A DNA stretch of 64,000 nt from Planctomycetota bacterium (GCA_022574595.1 JACZRS010000009.1:62001-126000); one strand, 5' to 3'; shown: positions 1-9,270, counted from the stretch's first letter. Numbers and translations are program-made. The notes: a model not told the origin generated them from the sequence alone.

Positions 1-3000
1 CGCATCATGGCTGCCGGCAATATTTTCCAAGATCACTCGATCAGGCAAGAAGGTGACTTTTGATTCTTCTTCCAAAGTTACTACAAGCTGCGTTTCATTT
101 AGTACAAACTTGACATCTTGGGGCTTTATAGCACATAAGAAGCTTGCGGGTTCTTTGCCAACAGGCGATTGATAATTAAAATCGGCCGAAAAAGTACCGC
201 TGGGCTTGTAACTTATATATCGTTTAGCCGGCGCTTTAGCTCCGATGAGATCCATAATCTCAGCGATAAGCGCGGTTTCCAAGCGACCGTCCGACCATTT
301 CCCGTGCAATTTCAGTGGTTGATCCGGCTCGGTTATGCCATAAGAACCTTCTAGAGTAATTAATCCGTCATCTCTATCACTCGTCTTCAACCGAATCGCA
401 AGGTCCTTAAATACTACTTTGCCATCAACTAGTCCAAGCTCTCCCTTTTCGCAAATAAGATCTATATCTTCATTGTTAACAACAATCCCCAGCTCTTTAG
501 GTTGCACGACAAGGTGGGGCTGCGGCTTTTCTCCATCTATGGCAACATAGCGCAGTTGAGCATCGTAAGTGCCATGGGGCTGGTAACGATCCCAAAGCTC
601 TGCAACCTTAGTATCACCCTCACCTGGCAGAAGATTGACCAAGTATTGCTCAACAGCCAGATTTTCAAATCGCGCATTAATATCTGTTTCATTGGATTTT
701 TTCCCAATACCAATTATGCCATCAACCGTTATGCGCCCATCGCCTCTTGTTCCCGTTACATTATTAATTCGAATGGCTGAAGATGTAACTTGAAATTCGC
801 CTCGTACGTTTTCAAGCGAAAACCCAGGTGGCCATAACATTCCTGACTCTTTCAATACTTCAACGAGATCATCGCCCGGTGCAGCTCCGCCATCTACAAG
901 CTGTACTGTAAAGTCGAACTCATCAATACCTTGCTCATTTGCAGAAACTGTCCCACTATAATTTATTTGCCCTGTAATTCCCAATGCCTGAAGAATGCGA
1001 CCGGCTACAGAATTGCTTTTATGCCCTGGATTTATTGATAATTCCTTGGGAGAATCAAGCAACTCAATTTCAGGTATGGCAGCAAACAGTAGCTCATTGA
1101 GTTCATCGCCCTGGACGCTAATGTGCAAATTAGGCCTTGTTCGTTTATCTCGGTCGCCACTGCCAAGCATTACTTCGCCTGTAACTAAACCTTCGCCAAA
1201 TCCCGCAGTGGTGATTTTCAATCCATCACCCATAGAGACTCGGTCGCGCTCAATTACAATGGTGCTTTGATTCACAGAAATTGGATAAGGAAAACGCGAA
1301 TAAAGCACACCGGCTGAATGAACTAATACATTACCTGTCACCGTGGATCGTTTATCTTCCCCTAGAGGCCTTTGAATCATTAGATCAAGATCAACTAAAC
1401 CTCCCAGCTTAAATGGGCCTGCTGCTATTAGTTCTTGTAATCTGCTGATCTTTTTACGCAGTACTTCAGCAGATTCATCTGTTGATTTTGTTGAGCCACT
1501 ATTAATAATTTCATCTAATGCAAATTGAGCTTCAATAAGTTCGCGATCAGCTCTTTTAATAGTATGTTCATCAACCAAAGATCCAGCTTCAGCAAGTGCA
1601 TCATACGATGGCTGATGAAGCATCGAATCAAATGTTGTCCGTTCGTGACCTTTTAGTGCAGCACGAAAGCGAGAGTCAAGAGGAACGTTTATTGCGGTAA
1701 GGTTTAAAGTTACAGCTGCATCTTTACCTGGCGGGGAAATAGTTCCAGATATACTAACTTGAGCGCCATCTGACCCACGGCCGTTCATTTCGACAATAGT
1801 CACCTTTTCATTATCAAACTCCAATAAGCCATTAATCCCATCAAGAGCATATGGGAATTTGTGATAAGCCCCTGATGCTTGAGTAATGGTTGCATTCCCC
1901 TTAGTTAATATTGGGCTAGCTTGAACATCACCATTGCTATCAAACGTAGATGGCTCGCGGGATATATCTATTTCCGTACTCATCCCCCAGCCTTTAAGCT
2001 CAAATCGCGCCATAAGTGATGCGATTTGATATGGAAGATCAACGGCTGGCTCTACACCATCTTCCGGATCGGGCAATATAAATTCATCAGTCCAAATGCG
2101 CATGTGAAATGGTGCAGAGCTTATTACATTCTCCAGCCATTTCTCTTTTTCTTTCCACTGTAGAGTAGGTAACTCCTCTGTGGTAAGCTCAATGCGATAA
2201 GGAACGCTGACTAGGTGATGGCTTTCATCTTCGCCCCCTATGTGACCTGTAAGGTTCCTAAATGTCAGACGGTCCCCATGCAGTTTGATTTGTCCGCTTT
2301 TAACGCGCATTCTTGGTTTAGTCACAATTCTTTCAATTCTTCCGTTTCGGATTCGAGCCCAGAAATCCTTCGGACTAAGCGGCAGAGTCATCCCCACATC
2401 TTCAACATTCAATTCAACGGTCATTATCCCGTCATCCCCGCGTTGTATCGTCGCATATTCAACACGTCCCTCCAATCCCATCTTCTCGCACCATATTCTG
2501 GCCATTAGTGGGCACATGGCAAAGGCTCGTTCATCAAGTTCAAGACCATCAATGCGCGCACTATGTGATAGCGTTTGCACATTCCACTTCCCCTTTATGA
2601 CTAAGCCATCACTACCAAGATACTTGTTGGTCTCGTCCAGTTCTTGAAGTTCGAATGCATATGTTGCTTCTTCATCTAAAAGTGGAATCATATATCCAGC
2701 AACATGTCGCTTGCCGACTTGGGTGTATGCATCGCGCACATGCATTCCCAGCTCTACTACCGCACTATTTATCTTCACATGCGGCAGCGCCGGAGCAATT
2801 TCAGTTTCATCATCTAAAGACCAATCAGGTGTCAGCGAGTGGTAATTAAAAACGCCGGGCATTGTTGCGCTTTCGCTTATACGAAAAACAACATTATCTA
2901 GCTCGATATCCTTAATTAGAACTTCGCCATTGGACAAAAGCGTTTCGTCAACAATGATAACTGTGCGACCTATTGAAAGGATCTCAGCGGCCATACCTGA

Positions 3001-3264
3001 TTGATCAGGCGCTTTTAGTGTGAAATTGCGAAGCTCTATTCTTCCCTCACCCAGATAAGCAGCTTTCTGAATCGATACGTCACCGCCCAGCTTTGCTTCT
3101 AGTTGTGGAGTTACTTTACTGATTATGTATGAAGAGCCAGTTAAGTATTTCCACGTTCCAGCTACAAGCAGCGCCAAGCCTAAGCTAATTCCAACAAGTA
3201 CGCGGATGACCGTTCGAAGCCGCCTTGGTGAGGATTTTGATGATGATTCGATAGATTCTGTCAT
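1..3264 (-). CDS. Large AsmA/YhdP-like envelope protein, C-terminus beyond the left edge
   Basis: An uninterrupted reading frame of 1088 codons starts at the ATG read leftward from 3264 and runs off the window, so the C-terminus is missing. After a short Ser/Arg-rich cytoplasmic stretch there is one membrane segment (about residues 24-43, VLVGISLGLALLVAG). The rest is a long, mostly beta-predicted periplasmic region with repeated phrases of the type 'xxGxIxxxGxxxxxG' and a short charged helical stretch near residue 590 (RKKISRLQELI). This layout (N-terminal anchor, very long beta-rich body) is typical of AsmA, YhdP and TamB relatives, which bridge inner and outer membranes and take part in lipid transport or outer-membrane assembly. 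The family assignment is from general architecture only, with no diagnostic motif. It is divergent from the epimerase gene at 3424. Confidence 0.6.
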   Translation of the reverse strand, partial: MTESIESSSKSSPRRLRTVIRVLVGISLGLALLVAGTWKYLTGSSYIISKVTPQLEAKLGGDVSIQKAAYLGEGRIELRNFTLKAPDQSGMAAEILSIGRTVIIVDETLLSNGEVLIKDIELDNVVFRISESATMPGVFNYHSLTPDWSLDDETEIAPALPHVKINSAVVELGMHVRDAYTQVGKRHVAGYMIPLLDEEATYAFELQELDETNKYLGSDGLVIKGKWNVQTLSHSARIDGLELDERAFAMCPLMARIWCEKMGLEGRVEYATIQRGDDGIMTVELNVEDVGMTLPLSPKDFWARIRNGRIERIVTKPRMRVKSGQIKLHGDRLTFRNLTGHIGGEDESHHLVSVPYRIELTTEELPTLQWKEKEKWLENVISSAPFHMRIWTDEFILPDPEDGVEPAVDLPYQIASLMARFELKGWGMSTEIDISREPSTFDSNGDVQASPILTKGNATITQASGAYHKFPYALDGINGLLEFDNEKVTIVEMNGRGSDGAQVSISGTISPPGKDAAVTLNLTAINVPLDSRFRAALKGHERTTFDSMLHQPSYDALAEAGSLVDEHTIKRADRELIEAQFALDEIINSGSTKSTDESAEVLRKKISRLQELIAAGPFKLGGLVDLDLMIQRPLGEDKRSTVTGNVLVHSAGVLYSRFPYPISVNQSTIVIERDRVSMGDGLKITTAGFGEGLVTGEVMLGSGDRDKRTRPNLHISVQGDELNELLFAAIPEIELLDSPKELSINPGHKSNSVAGRILQALGITGQINYSGTVSANEQGIDEFDFTVQLVDGGAAPGDDLVEVLKESGMLWPPGFSLENVRGEFQVTSSAIRINNVTGTRGDGRITVDGIIGIGKKSNETDINARFENLAVEQYLVNLLPGEGDTKVAELWDRYQPHGTYDAQLRYVAIDGEKPQPHLVVQPKELGIVVNNEDIDLICEKGELGLVDGKVVFKDLAIRLKTSDRDDGLITLEGSYGITEPDQPLKLHGKWSDGRLETALIAEIMDLIGAKAPAKRYISYKPSGTFSADFNYQSPVGKEPASFLCAIKPQDVKFVLNETQLVVTLEEESKVTFLPDRVILENIAGSHDA

Positions 3265-3423
3265 ATGTGGGATTGTCAGCTGATTTCAATAGCCGGCATT
3301 GTATTCCTATGATGACTGGCGACCGCCTAGCCGCCGAAAAAGCCCTTTTTGGCCTTAAATTCCAATCGGACATTAGACTAAGCAGTGCTCAGCAGCAATT
3401 TCAGCCTTCTAAGGAATCTCTAT

Positions 3424-4314
3424 ATGCACATTGCCCTTACAGGAATTTCAGGTTTTATCGGCTCAAAGGTGGCGCAAGTCCTGCACAGGGAAGGACATTC
3501 AATAACAGGCTTGGTGCGCAAAACCAGCCGGTGCGACCATATCCAGCCATTTGTGCAAAATCTAGTGGTTGGAGATCAGAACGATGAATCGGTTTGGCCT
3601 GACCTTTTGCAGGATGCCGACTGCGTGGTCCACAATTCCGTGGATTGGCAACCGCTAAAGGAGCCAGTGGATTTAGACCAGCATCTAAAGAGTAATTTAC
3701 TAGGTTCAATTCGCTTGCTTCATGCAGCTGCTCCCAGGCAGTTCGTATTCATCAGTACGGTCGCGGTTCACCACGATATGCGTCCTCGTTGGCAAGGGCA
3801 GATTGATGAGGATCATCCACTAAGGCCGGGCAGTCTTTATGGTGCATACAAAGCAGCAGTCGAAACACATCTTTGGGATGCGCATTATCGCTTGGGACAA
3901 CATACCTGCGCACTGCGCCCTTGTGCGGTATATGGAATTGATCCTAAACTTGATCGCACAATTGGATATCCAATAGTCAAGCGAATTATGAAAGGCAAGA
4001 ATTTTAGTAGATCAGGTGGGGGAAAATTCGTGCATGTTGATGATGTTGCGGCTGCGGTATTAGCAACGCTGGGCAATCCAGATGCTGCGGGCAAGGCATA
4101 CAACATGGCTGATTGCTATGCACGCTGGGCGGACTTGGCGAAAATCACTTGCGATTTATTAAATGTAGAGGTCGAAATAGATTTCTCAAGCCCCAACCAA
4201 GCGAAAAATACATTCACAAAAGATCAAATCAAAACTCTGGGAGTAAATCTCGATCGCGGCCACGATGGAATTCGCAAACATTTAAGTGAATTGATTGCGT
4301 TGATGCGAGACTAA
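3424..4314 (+). CDS. NAD(P)-dependent epimerase/dehydratase (extended SDR)
   Basis: This is a 296-residue extended short-chain dehydrogenase/reductase. The N-terminal Rossmann motif TGISGFIG matches GxxGxxG. A serine sits in FISTVAVH, and SLYGAYKAAVE supplies the catalytic YxxxK. Such enzymes use NAD(P) to epimerise, dehydrate or reduce nucleotide sugars or related substrates; the specific substrate cannot be read from the sequence. An upstream GTG at 3385 would add 13 residues, but AAGGAA ends 7 bases before ATG 3424 and the Rossmann strand begins right there, so I use 3424. It is monocistronic and divergent from the AsmA-like gene. A strong inverted repeat follows before the convergent trpE. 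Confidence 0.85.
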   Translation: MHIALTGISGFIGSKVAQVLHREGHSITGLVRKTSRCDHIQPFVQNLVVGDQNDESVWPDLLQDADCVVHNSVDWQPLKEPVDLDQHLKSNLLGSIRLLHAAAPRQFVFISTVAVHHDMRPRWQGQIDEDHPLRPGSLYGAYKAAVETHLWDAHYRLGQHTCALRPCAVYGIDPKLDRTIGYPIVKRIMKGKNFSRSGGGKFVHVDDVAAAVLATLGNPDAAGKAYNMADCYARWADLAKITCDLLNVEVEIDFSSPNQAKNTFTKDQIKTLGVNLDRGHDGIRKHLSELIALMRD

Positions 4315-4356
4315 ACACGCATGCAGCTCCAGCATCGTGTGTGCAAATTCGCACAA

Positions 4357-4415
4357 GGTCCGCACAGCGGACCCTACAAGAACGTCACCCTTCCGTAGGG
4401 TCCGCTGTGCGGACC
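4357..4415. repeat. Nested palindrome between convergent genes
   Basis: Two perfect 21-bp inverted arms (4357-4377 and 4395-4415) flank a 17-base spacer. Each arm is itself a palindrome: GGTCCGC, three bases, GCGGACC. The element sits between the 3' ends of the epimerase and trpE. It could act as a bidirectional terminator-like hairpin, although neither side has a clean T-tract, or be an REP-like mobile palindrome. Confidence 0.75.
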
Positions 4416-4464
4416 ATTCTTGCGGACGGGCTTACATTTTTTCCCCTTATTATTTATCTGCCTA

Positions 4465-6033
4465 TCACTCGCCGAACGCGGTTTCAGCGAGATCTATTGC
4501 TCTACCTAGCGCTGCGGCTTTATTCACAGTCTCTTGATACTCATTTACCGGAATCGAATCTGCGACAATCCCGGCACCGGCTTGAAGATGCACCGTCCAA
4601 TTTGGCTTTATATCTGGACTATTAAGGGGAATGACCATGGTGCGTAGTGCTAGAGCGATGTCCATATCGCCATTGAAGCCAACCGCACCGATCCCGCCGG
4701 CATACGGTCCGCGGCGCGACGGCTCAAGCTCATCTATAATTTGCATTGCTCTGACCTTGGGGGCGCCGCTGACGGTTCCGACGGGTAATGTCGCTCGCAA
4801 TGCATCCCAACTATCAAGATCCTTGCGTAACGGGCCTGTTACTGTGGAGCTTAAATGCATAACGTGACTGTAGCGCTCAACTTCAAATATTTTGTCAATA
4901 CTAACCTTACCGGCCTGGGCCACCCTTCCAACATCGTTTCGCCCCAAATCAACGAGCATTATATGCTCCGCCCGTTCCTTTTCATCAGCTAAAAGTTCCT
5001 TTTCCAGTGCAAGGTCTTCCTCAGCAGTCTTTCCTCGTTTTCGAGTGCCTGCTAAGGGTCTATTGGTTACTAAACCATCCTCGACACGCACAAGAATCTC
5101 AGGGCTTGCCCCAACAAGTATAGAACCGGCTGCCTGCAGATAGATCATATAGGGGCTGGGATTAACAATACGCAAAGCTCTATAAATCTCAAAGGGGTCA
5201 GCAGTTGTTTGTCGCTCAAAACGCTGACTAATAACAATTTGAAAAGCATCGCCCGCAGCAATGTATTCCTTGCACCTAATTACCGCTGCTTCGAACTCCT
5301 TTCGCTCCATATTGGAAGGCATATCAGCTGAGGGAGAAGCTGCTAAATCCAGGTCAATGAAACCCGCAGGCAGCGGAGAGCTATCCGTCATCAATCGCTG
5401 CGTAAACTTTTCTAGATTTTCCCGGCCGGCTTTGTAGGCATCTTCAACAGAATCATGCTCATCAAGTAACACATGGCTTATGGCATATAGAACTTTGTCT
5501 ACATGATCGAAGATTGCAACTTGTCGGTATAGACCAAAGTGCATATCCGGAAGCTGCCTGTCATCGGTTGGCGCACTATCAAACGAAAGTTTTTCCGGCT
5601 CAGAGTATCTAACCGTGTCGTAACCGGCATATCCGACCCATCCACCTGTGAATCCCGCTGTCAATCCTCGGTTGGATGCTGACTTTTCAGTAGCAAGCTT
5701 CCAGCACTTGGTAATTCGCTTGGGTACAGCAAGTGGATCTTGCTCGGTTGTTGTCTTAGAAGTTCCTTTTACGTTATCGATAATTGTCACTTGATCCTGC
5801 TTAGCGATCACCTCGATGGCTGGCTGCGCTCCTAGGAATGAATGTCGCCCTAGAGTGTTGCCGTTTTCTACAGACTCAAATAGGAAGCTTGGAGCAGTCC
5901 GCTCATCTGCTGAGACCAATCTGCGGTAGGCAAGTACCGGAGTCAGATGATCGCTCATCAGCCTACGAACAAGGGGCACAAGATTGCCCTGTTGTGCCAG
6001 TTTGCCAAATGATTTAAGGTCCATACAGGTCAT
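4465..6033 (-). CDS. trpE: Anthranilate synthase component I
   Basis: TrpE (522 residues) converts chorismate to anthranilate using ammonia supplied by the TrpG glutaminase, the first committed step of tryptophan synthesis. Core chorismate-binding motifs are present: PLAGTRKRG (about residue 330), HIMLVDLGRNDVGRV (about 355) and SGAPKVRAM (about 420), then AGGIGAVGFNG. The N-terminal motif LFES (about residue 51) corresponds to the LLES tryptophan-feedback site, so allosteric inhibition is likely. The frame opens at 6033, and a second ATG lies three codons in. Aminodeoxychorismate synthase (PabB) is the main alternative, but overall length and the N-terminal feedback motif favour TrpE. No trpG or other trp gene is adjacent. 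Confidence 0.9.
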   Translation of the reverse strand: MTCMDLKSFGKLAQQGNLVPLVRRLMSDHLTPVLAYRRLVSADERTAPSFLFESVENGNTLGRHSFLGAQPAIEVIAKQDQVTIIDNVKGTSKTTTEQDPLAVPKRITKCWKLATEKSASNRGLTAGFTGGWVGYAGYDTVRYSEPEKLSFDSAPTDDRQLPDMHFGLYRQVAIFDHVDKVLYAISHVLLDEHDSVEDAYKAGRENLEKFTQRLMTDSSPLPAGFIDLDLAASPSADMPSNMERKEFEAAVIRCKEYIAAGDAFQIVISQRFERQTTADPFEIYRALRIVNPSPYMIYLQAAGSILVGASPEILVRVEDGLVTNRPLAGTRKRGKTAEEDLALEKELLADEKERAEHIMLVDLGRNDVGRVAQAGKVSIDKIFEVERYSHVMHLSSTVTGPLRKDLDSWDALRATLPVGTVSGAPKVRAMQIIDELEPSRRGPYAGGIGAVGFNGDMDIALALRTMVIPLNSPDIKPNWTVHLQAGAGIVADSIPVNEYQETVNKAAALGRAIDLAETAFGE

Positions 6034-6133
6034 ATTGAATAAGTTAAGTTATGCATCGGATTTGGTTAACACCGGTATATGCCGATCGGTAGAATCACTG
6101 GTAAGCTTGTCTCGAACCGTGCGAGCCTCCTAT

Positions 6134-6880
6134 ATGAGTACCTCTAGTCCTACATCCAATGGCAGAAAAGCTGTCGCAGATCTGACCAAGATCGATAAGT
6201 TCTATTACAAGCCAGATGGCTCGATAATGGTCGAGGCTCTACGTGGCCTTGATCTTCGCATTGAAGAGGGTGAGTATATCGCGATTATGGGAGCATCAGG
6301 GTCTGGTAAAAGTACCCTGATGAATATCCTAGGCTGCCTGGATCAGGCTACTGATGGAACCTATCTACTGGATGGGCGCGACGTTTCGACCATGGATGAT
6401 GATGAACTGAGCCGAGTTCGCCGCGAGAAAATCGGCTTCATCTTCCAAGCGTTTAATCTCATAAGCCAACTGAATATGATAGAAAATGTCGAAGTTCCGC
6501 TGTTTTATCATGGTGTTCATCGCCATGAACGTCATCGCCGTGCCAAAGAACAGCTTGAAATGGTGGGTCTGGGCGACCGCCTCTCGCATAGGCCTGCAGA
6601 ACTATCCGGTGGCCAGCAGCAGCGCGTAGCTATTGCTCGAGCACTCGTCAATAACCCTTCGATAATCATGGCCGATGAGCCTACCGGAAATTTGGACACC
6701 AAAACCGGTGCGGAAATCCTGAATCTGATGGCTGAGCTTCACAAAAAGGGGCTAACCATCATCGTTGTAACACATGATAATAGAGTGGCGGATCACTGCG
6801 AGCGCATCATCCGTCTTTCTGATGGCGAAATTGAAAGCGACGTAGTCCAAAGGCGTATTCAACGCACAAGCAGCCGCTGA
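6134..6880 (+). CDS. ABC transporter ATPase, LolD/MacB type
   Basis: This 248-residue ATP-binding subunit has Walker A GASGSGKST (residues 53-61), Q-loop FQAFNLI, signature LSGGQQQRVAIARAL (about 157), Walker B SIIMADEPTGNLD (about 175) and switch histidine VVTHD. The GNLDTKTG stretch and the short single-domain form are typical of the LolD/MacB/FtsE-like group, which drives MacB-fold permeases (lipoprotein release or efflux) rather than substrate import. The frame extends upstream to 5984, but that part overlaps divergent trpE and has no family similarity; ATG 6134 gives the usual N-terminus. No permease gene is adjacent, and ruvC begins 18 bases after the stop. Confidence 0.88.
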   Translation: MSTSSPTSNGRKAVADLTKIDKFYYKPDGSIMVEALRGLDLRIEEGEYIAIMGASGSGKSTLMNILGCLDQATDGTYLLDGRDVSTMDDDELSRVRREKIGFIFQAFNLISQLNMIENVEVPLFYHGVHRHERHRRAKEQLEMVGLGDRLSHRPAELSGGQQQRVAIARALVNNPSIIMADEPTGNLDTKTGAEILNLMAELHKKGLTIIVVTHDNRVADHCERIIRLSDGEIESDVVQRRIQRTSSR

Positions 6881-6898
6881 TCCGATATCCTTAAATCA

Positions 6899-7384
6899 AT
6901 GCGCGTACTTGGTATCGATCCCGGTTTAAGTATCACCGGCTACGGTTGTGTTGAGCTTGTCGATGGTGAAATAGAACCAAAACTAATTGAAGGTGGCGTG
7001 CTTCGCTTAAAAGCAAGATCGTCGATGGCTTATCGCCTTGCACAACTACATGATGATCTGGGCGAATTATTGGATCAACTCAAACCTGATCTTATGGTGG
7101 TTGAGCAATTATTCTCACACTACAAGCACGTACGAACATCAATTTTAATGGGTCACGCCCGTGGAGTAGTTCTGTTAGCGGCTCAGCTAAAGGGTGTAGA
7201 GCTTGATGAGCTTATGCCTACGGAAGTTAAAAAAGCCATTACCGGGCACGGACATGCAACCAAAGCACAAATGCAACAGGCGGTAATGAGCCAATGCAGG
7301 TTACAAGAACTGCCAACTCCACATGATGTTGCAGACGCAATAGCCATTGCGTTATGCGCTACCAGGCGATTGGCAACTACTTAA
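6899..7384 (+). CDS. ruvC: Crossover junction endodeoxyribonuclease RuvC
   Basis: RuvC (161 residues; E. coli has 173) is the dimeric Holliday-junction resolvase that works with RuvAB. The four acidic catalytic residues can be placed: D7 in GIDPG, E69 in VVEQLF, and D143 and D146 in PHDVADAIAIA. It lies just behind the orphan ABC ATPase and is probably co-transcribed with it; no ruvA or ruvB is adjacent. Its TAA shares the palindrome TTAA (7381-7384) with the stop of the convergent lipoprotein gene. Confidence 0.95.
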   Translation: MRVLGIDPGLSITGYGCVELVDGEIEPKLIEGGVLRLKARSSMAYRLAQLHDDLGELLDQLKPDLMVVEQLFSHYKHVRTSILMGHARGVVLLAAQLKGVELDELMPTEVKKAITGHGHATKAQMQQAVMSQCRLQELPTPHDVADAIAIALCATRRLATT

Positions 7385-8061
7385 TTCGCTTGTCGAATGA
7401 TCAGAGTTACCTCGGTTCCAAGTGGTGGAATGCTATCGGTATTCACTTCCCACTGTGGAGCGTGGACAGTTTCCTGATCTGAAATAATGCGCTTAAAACC
7501 AATTACTTCATCACCGAAGGTAACAAGACCAATTATTGAACCTGTAAAATCTGCGACATAATGTTGGCCCGGCCCCATTGATTCAGTATTTTGACGAAAC
7601 TCGGACCCGCCGAACACCCAAGGCTCATTTGGAAATTTGTTTTGATTAACCGGATTGCGAATCCACTCAGCAATAGGCTCTTGTATCTTTCTGCCATCGC
7701 TGGTTGTGTAACGAGCCTGAATTGTCAAACTAGTTCCGGTTGGCTGCTTGAATTTAAGCTCGCCATCTTGGTAATACCAATTGCCAGGCGAACCTGAATC
7801 AAACCCTGCTAATAATAGTGCAGCATGAATATCGCTAGGCACTGATTCTACAACAACCAACGTTTCATGCTCACGGCTATTTGGGCTGCACGCAATCTGC
7901 TCAAGCCATCCTGCTTCAAGGCAAGTCCATGCTTTTATTTCTACTACATGACTATTGCGGTAAACAGTAATGCCTTTGTAATTAAGTGCAGAATCCCCAG
8001 CACAACCGAAAACCAATACAGCAAGAAATAGAACACAAATAAATCGTAAATTGTTAATCAT
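7381..8061 (-). CDS. YdjY-domain lipoprotein
   Basis: A lipoprotein signal peptide opens the protein (MINNLRFICVLFLAVLVFGC, lipobox VFGC), predicting attachment to a membrane on the outer face. The 226-residue mature region follows the YdjY pattern: HAALLLAGFDSGSPG, then a beta-rich segment with DGRKIQEPIAEWI, then EPWVFGGSEF and a closing FTGSIIGLVTFGDEVIGF. YdjY proteins are common in planctomycetes and their biochemical role is not established. The frame extends 22 codons upstream, but ATG 8059-8061 starts directly at the signal peptide and is preceded by GAAAG. It converges on ruvC with shared stop bases. Confidence 0.75.
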   Translation of the reverse strand: MINNLRFICVLFLAVLVFGCAGDSALNYKGITVYRNSHVVEIKAWTCLEAGWLEQIACSPNSREHETLVVVESVPSDIHAALLLAGFDSGSPGNWYYQDGELKFKQPTGTSLTIQARYTTSDGRKIQEPIAEWIRNPVNQNKFPNEPWVFGGSEFRQNTESMGPGQHYVADFTGSIIGLVTFGDEVIGFKRIISDQETVHAPQWEVNTDSIPPLGTEVTLIIRQAN

Positions 8062-8151
8062 GTCTTTCAGGTAGCTTAAACGCGATGCATTAATCTTGTG
8101 ATTAAAACGGAAACTCCGCAGCAGCATTTTAAGCTCTCAATTATCTTGCAG

Positions 8152-8189
8152 AAAAAAGGCCCGGCAGAGGGTAAACCTCATACCGAGCC
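8152..8189 (-). terminator. Rho-independent-type hairpin on the minus strand, no gene directly upstream
   Basis: Read on the minus strand, arms 8183-8189 and 8158-8164 (seven pairs, one G-U) and an inner GAGG/CCTC pairing form a hairpin followed by six U (8152-8157). The nearest minus-strand coding sequence upstream is kilobases away. The hairpin could therefore end a short RNA or a leader of the lipoprotein gene, whose start is about 90 bases further on. Confidence 0.6.
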
Positions 8190-8353
8190 CTTCCGGGGGC
8201 AAAATTAGTTAACAAAAGTATACCAGAGGCTCTGGCTCATGCAAGCAATTGCAATTGGTGTCAATATATTAAAAAAATACTACTTCGATAGGGTTTCGTT
8301 CGGGTAAAACTCTTATCGACCACTGCTAAGCATTAGCTACGATAATTTTGATC

Positions 8354-9169
8354 ATGTATGAATTAACCCGCCGAGTGAGGTTCTGCGTAAGTAGCTCCTC
8401 TTTTGATTCAAAGGAAGAAGAGGTACGAAGACCTCGCAGTGCTTATGCAGGCTGGCCAACTATGAAGGGAATCGGAACCTTTTGGGAGATTGAGGTCAGC
8501 TACCGTGGTGATGTTGATCCACAAACTGGCTACTTGCTCAACATCTCTATTATCGATCAGGCGGTACACAAAGTGGCGATTGGCCTGCTGGTTGATGCAA
8601 TGCGAAATAAGCCTGAGACTCATCCAGGACTGGTATTGCTTAATGTGCTGCCAGCACTGCAAGAATACCTAGGAGATTCTGTTTCGGGTGTATGCTGGAA
8701 GTTGACCCCCTACTATTGGGTTGCTGTGAGATCTCACGCTATGGATCGAGTACTTATAAGCCAACAATTCGAGTTTTCAGCCGCCCATAGGCTGCATATT
8801 GGTCAGCTAAGCGAAGAGGAAAACCGCAATACTTTTGGCAAATGCAACAATCCGCATGGTCATGGCCACAACTACCGTATAGAAGCGGTTGTTTCTGCGC
8901 CTATTCCGGACACGGATGATCTGGACCTTTTTTGTGTCAGTAAGCTCGAGCGAATCGTTGATGAGCAAATAATTAAGCGATTTGATCACACGAATCTAAA
9001 TCTCGACACATCTGAGTTTGCCCAGCTTAATCCCTCTGTCGAGCATATTGCCAAGGTATGTTACGGCTTGCTGTCTGAGCCAATAAATGAGGCTGGAGCC
9101 CAACTAGCTAGGGTTACGATCTGGGAGACTGAAAAATCCAGCTGCACCTATCCCGCAACAACCATTTAG
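8354..9169 (+). CDS. Two-domain 6-pyruvoyl-tetrahydropterin synthase/QueD-like protein
   Basis: The C-terminal half is a full PTPS-fold domain: FSAAHRL (about residue 140) and HGHGHNY (about 168) supply the three zinc histidines, the cysteine of GKCNNPHGHG is the usual nucleophile, and VTIWETEKSS gives the substrate-binding glutamate. The N-terminal half resembles a second copy (FWEIEVSYRGDVDPQTGYLLN) but lacks zinc histidines and cysteine. The family uses dihydroneopterin triphosphate, either for queuosine (6-carboxytetrahydropterin) or for pterin cofactors. The protein is about twice the usual 120-150 residues. The frame opens at TTG 8348, but ATG 8354 is the first good start; no clear Shine-Dalgarno was seen. 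No other queuosine gene is nearby. Confidence 0.8.
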   Translation: MYELTRRVRFCVSSSSFDSKEEEVRRPRSAYAGWPTMKGIGTFWEIEVSYRGDVDPQTGYLLNISIIDQAVHKVAIGLLVDAMRNKPETHPGLVLLNVLPALQEYLGDSVSGVCWKLTPYYWVAVRSHAMDRVLISQQFEFSAAHRLHIGQLSEEENRNTFGKCNNPHGHGHNYRIEAVVSAPIPDTDDLDLFCVSKLERIVDEQIIKRFDHTNLNLDTSEFAQLNPSVEHIAKVCYGLLSEPINEAGAQLARVTIWETEKSSCTYPATTI

Positions 9170-9270
9170 TTAATTACCAGGGTGTTAGCTGGGTACTGGC
9201 CGAACCCGCTGGGACTGCTACCCTATCTGTCTGGGGATATTACAAGAATTTCTTTAGGAAACAAAGACCT

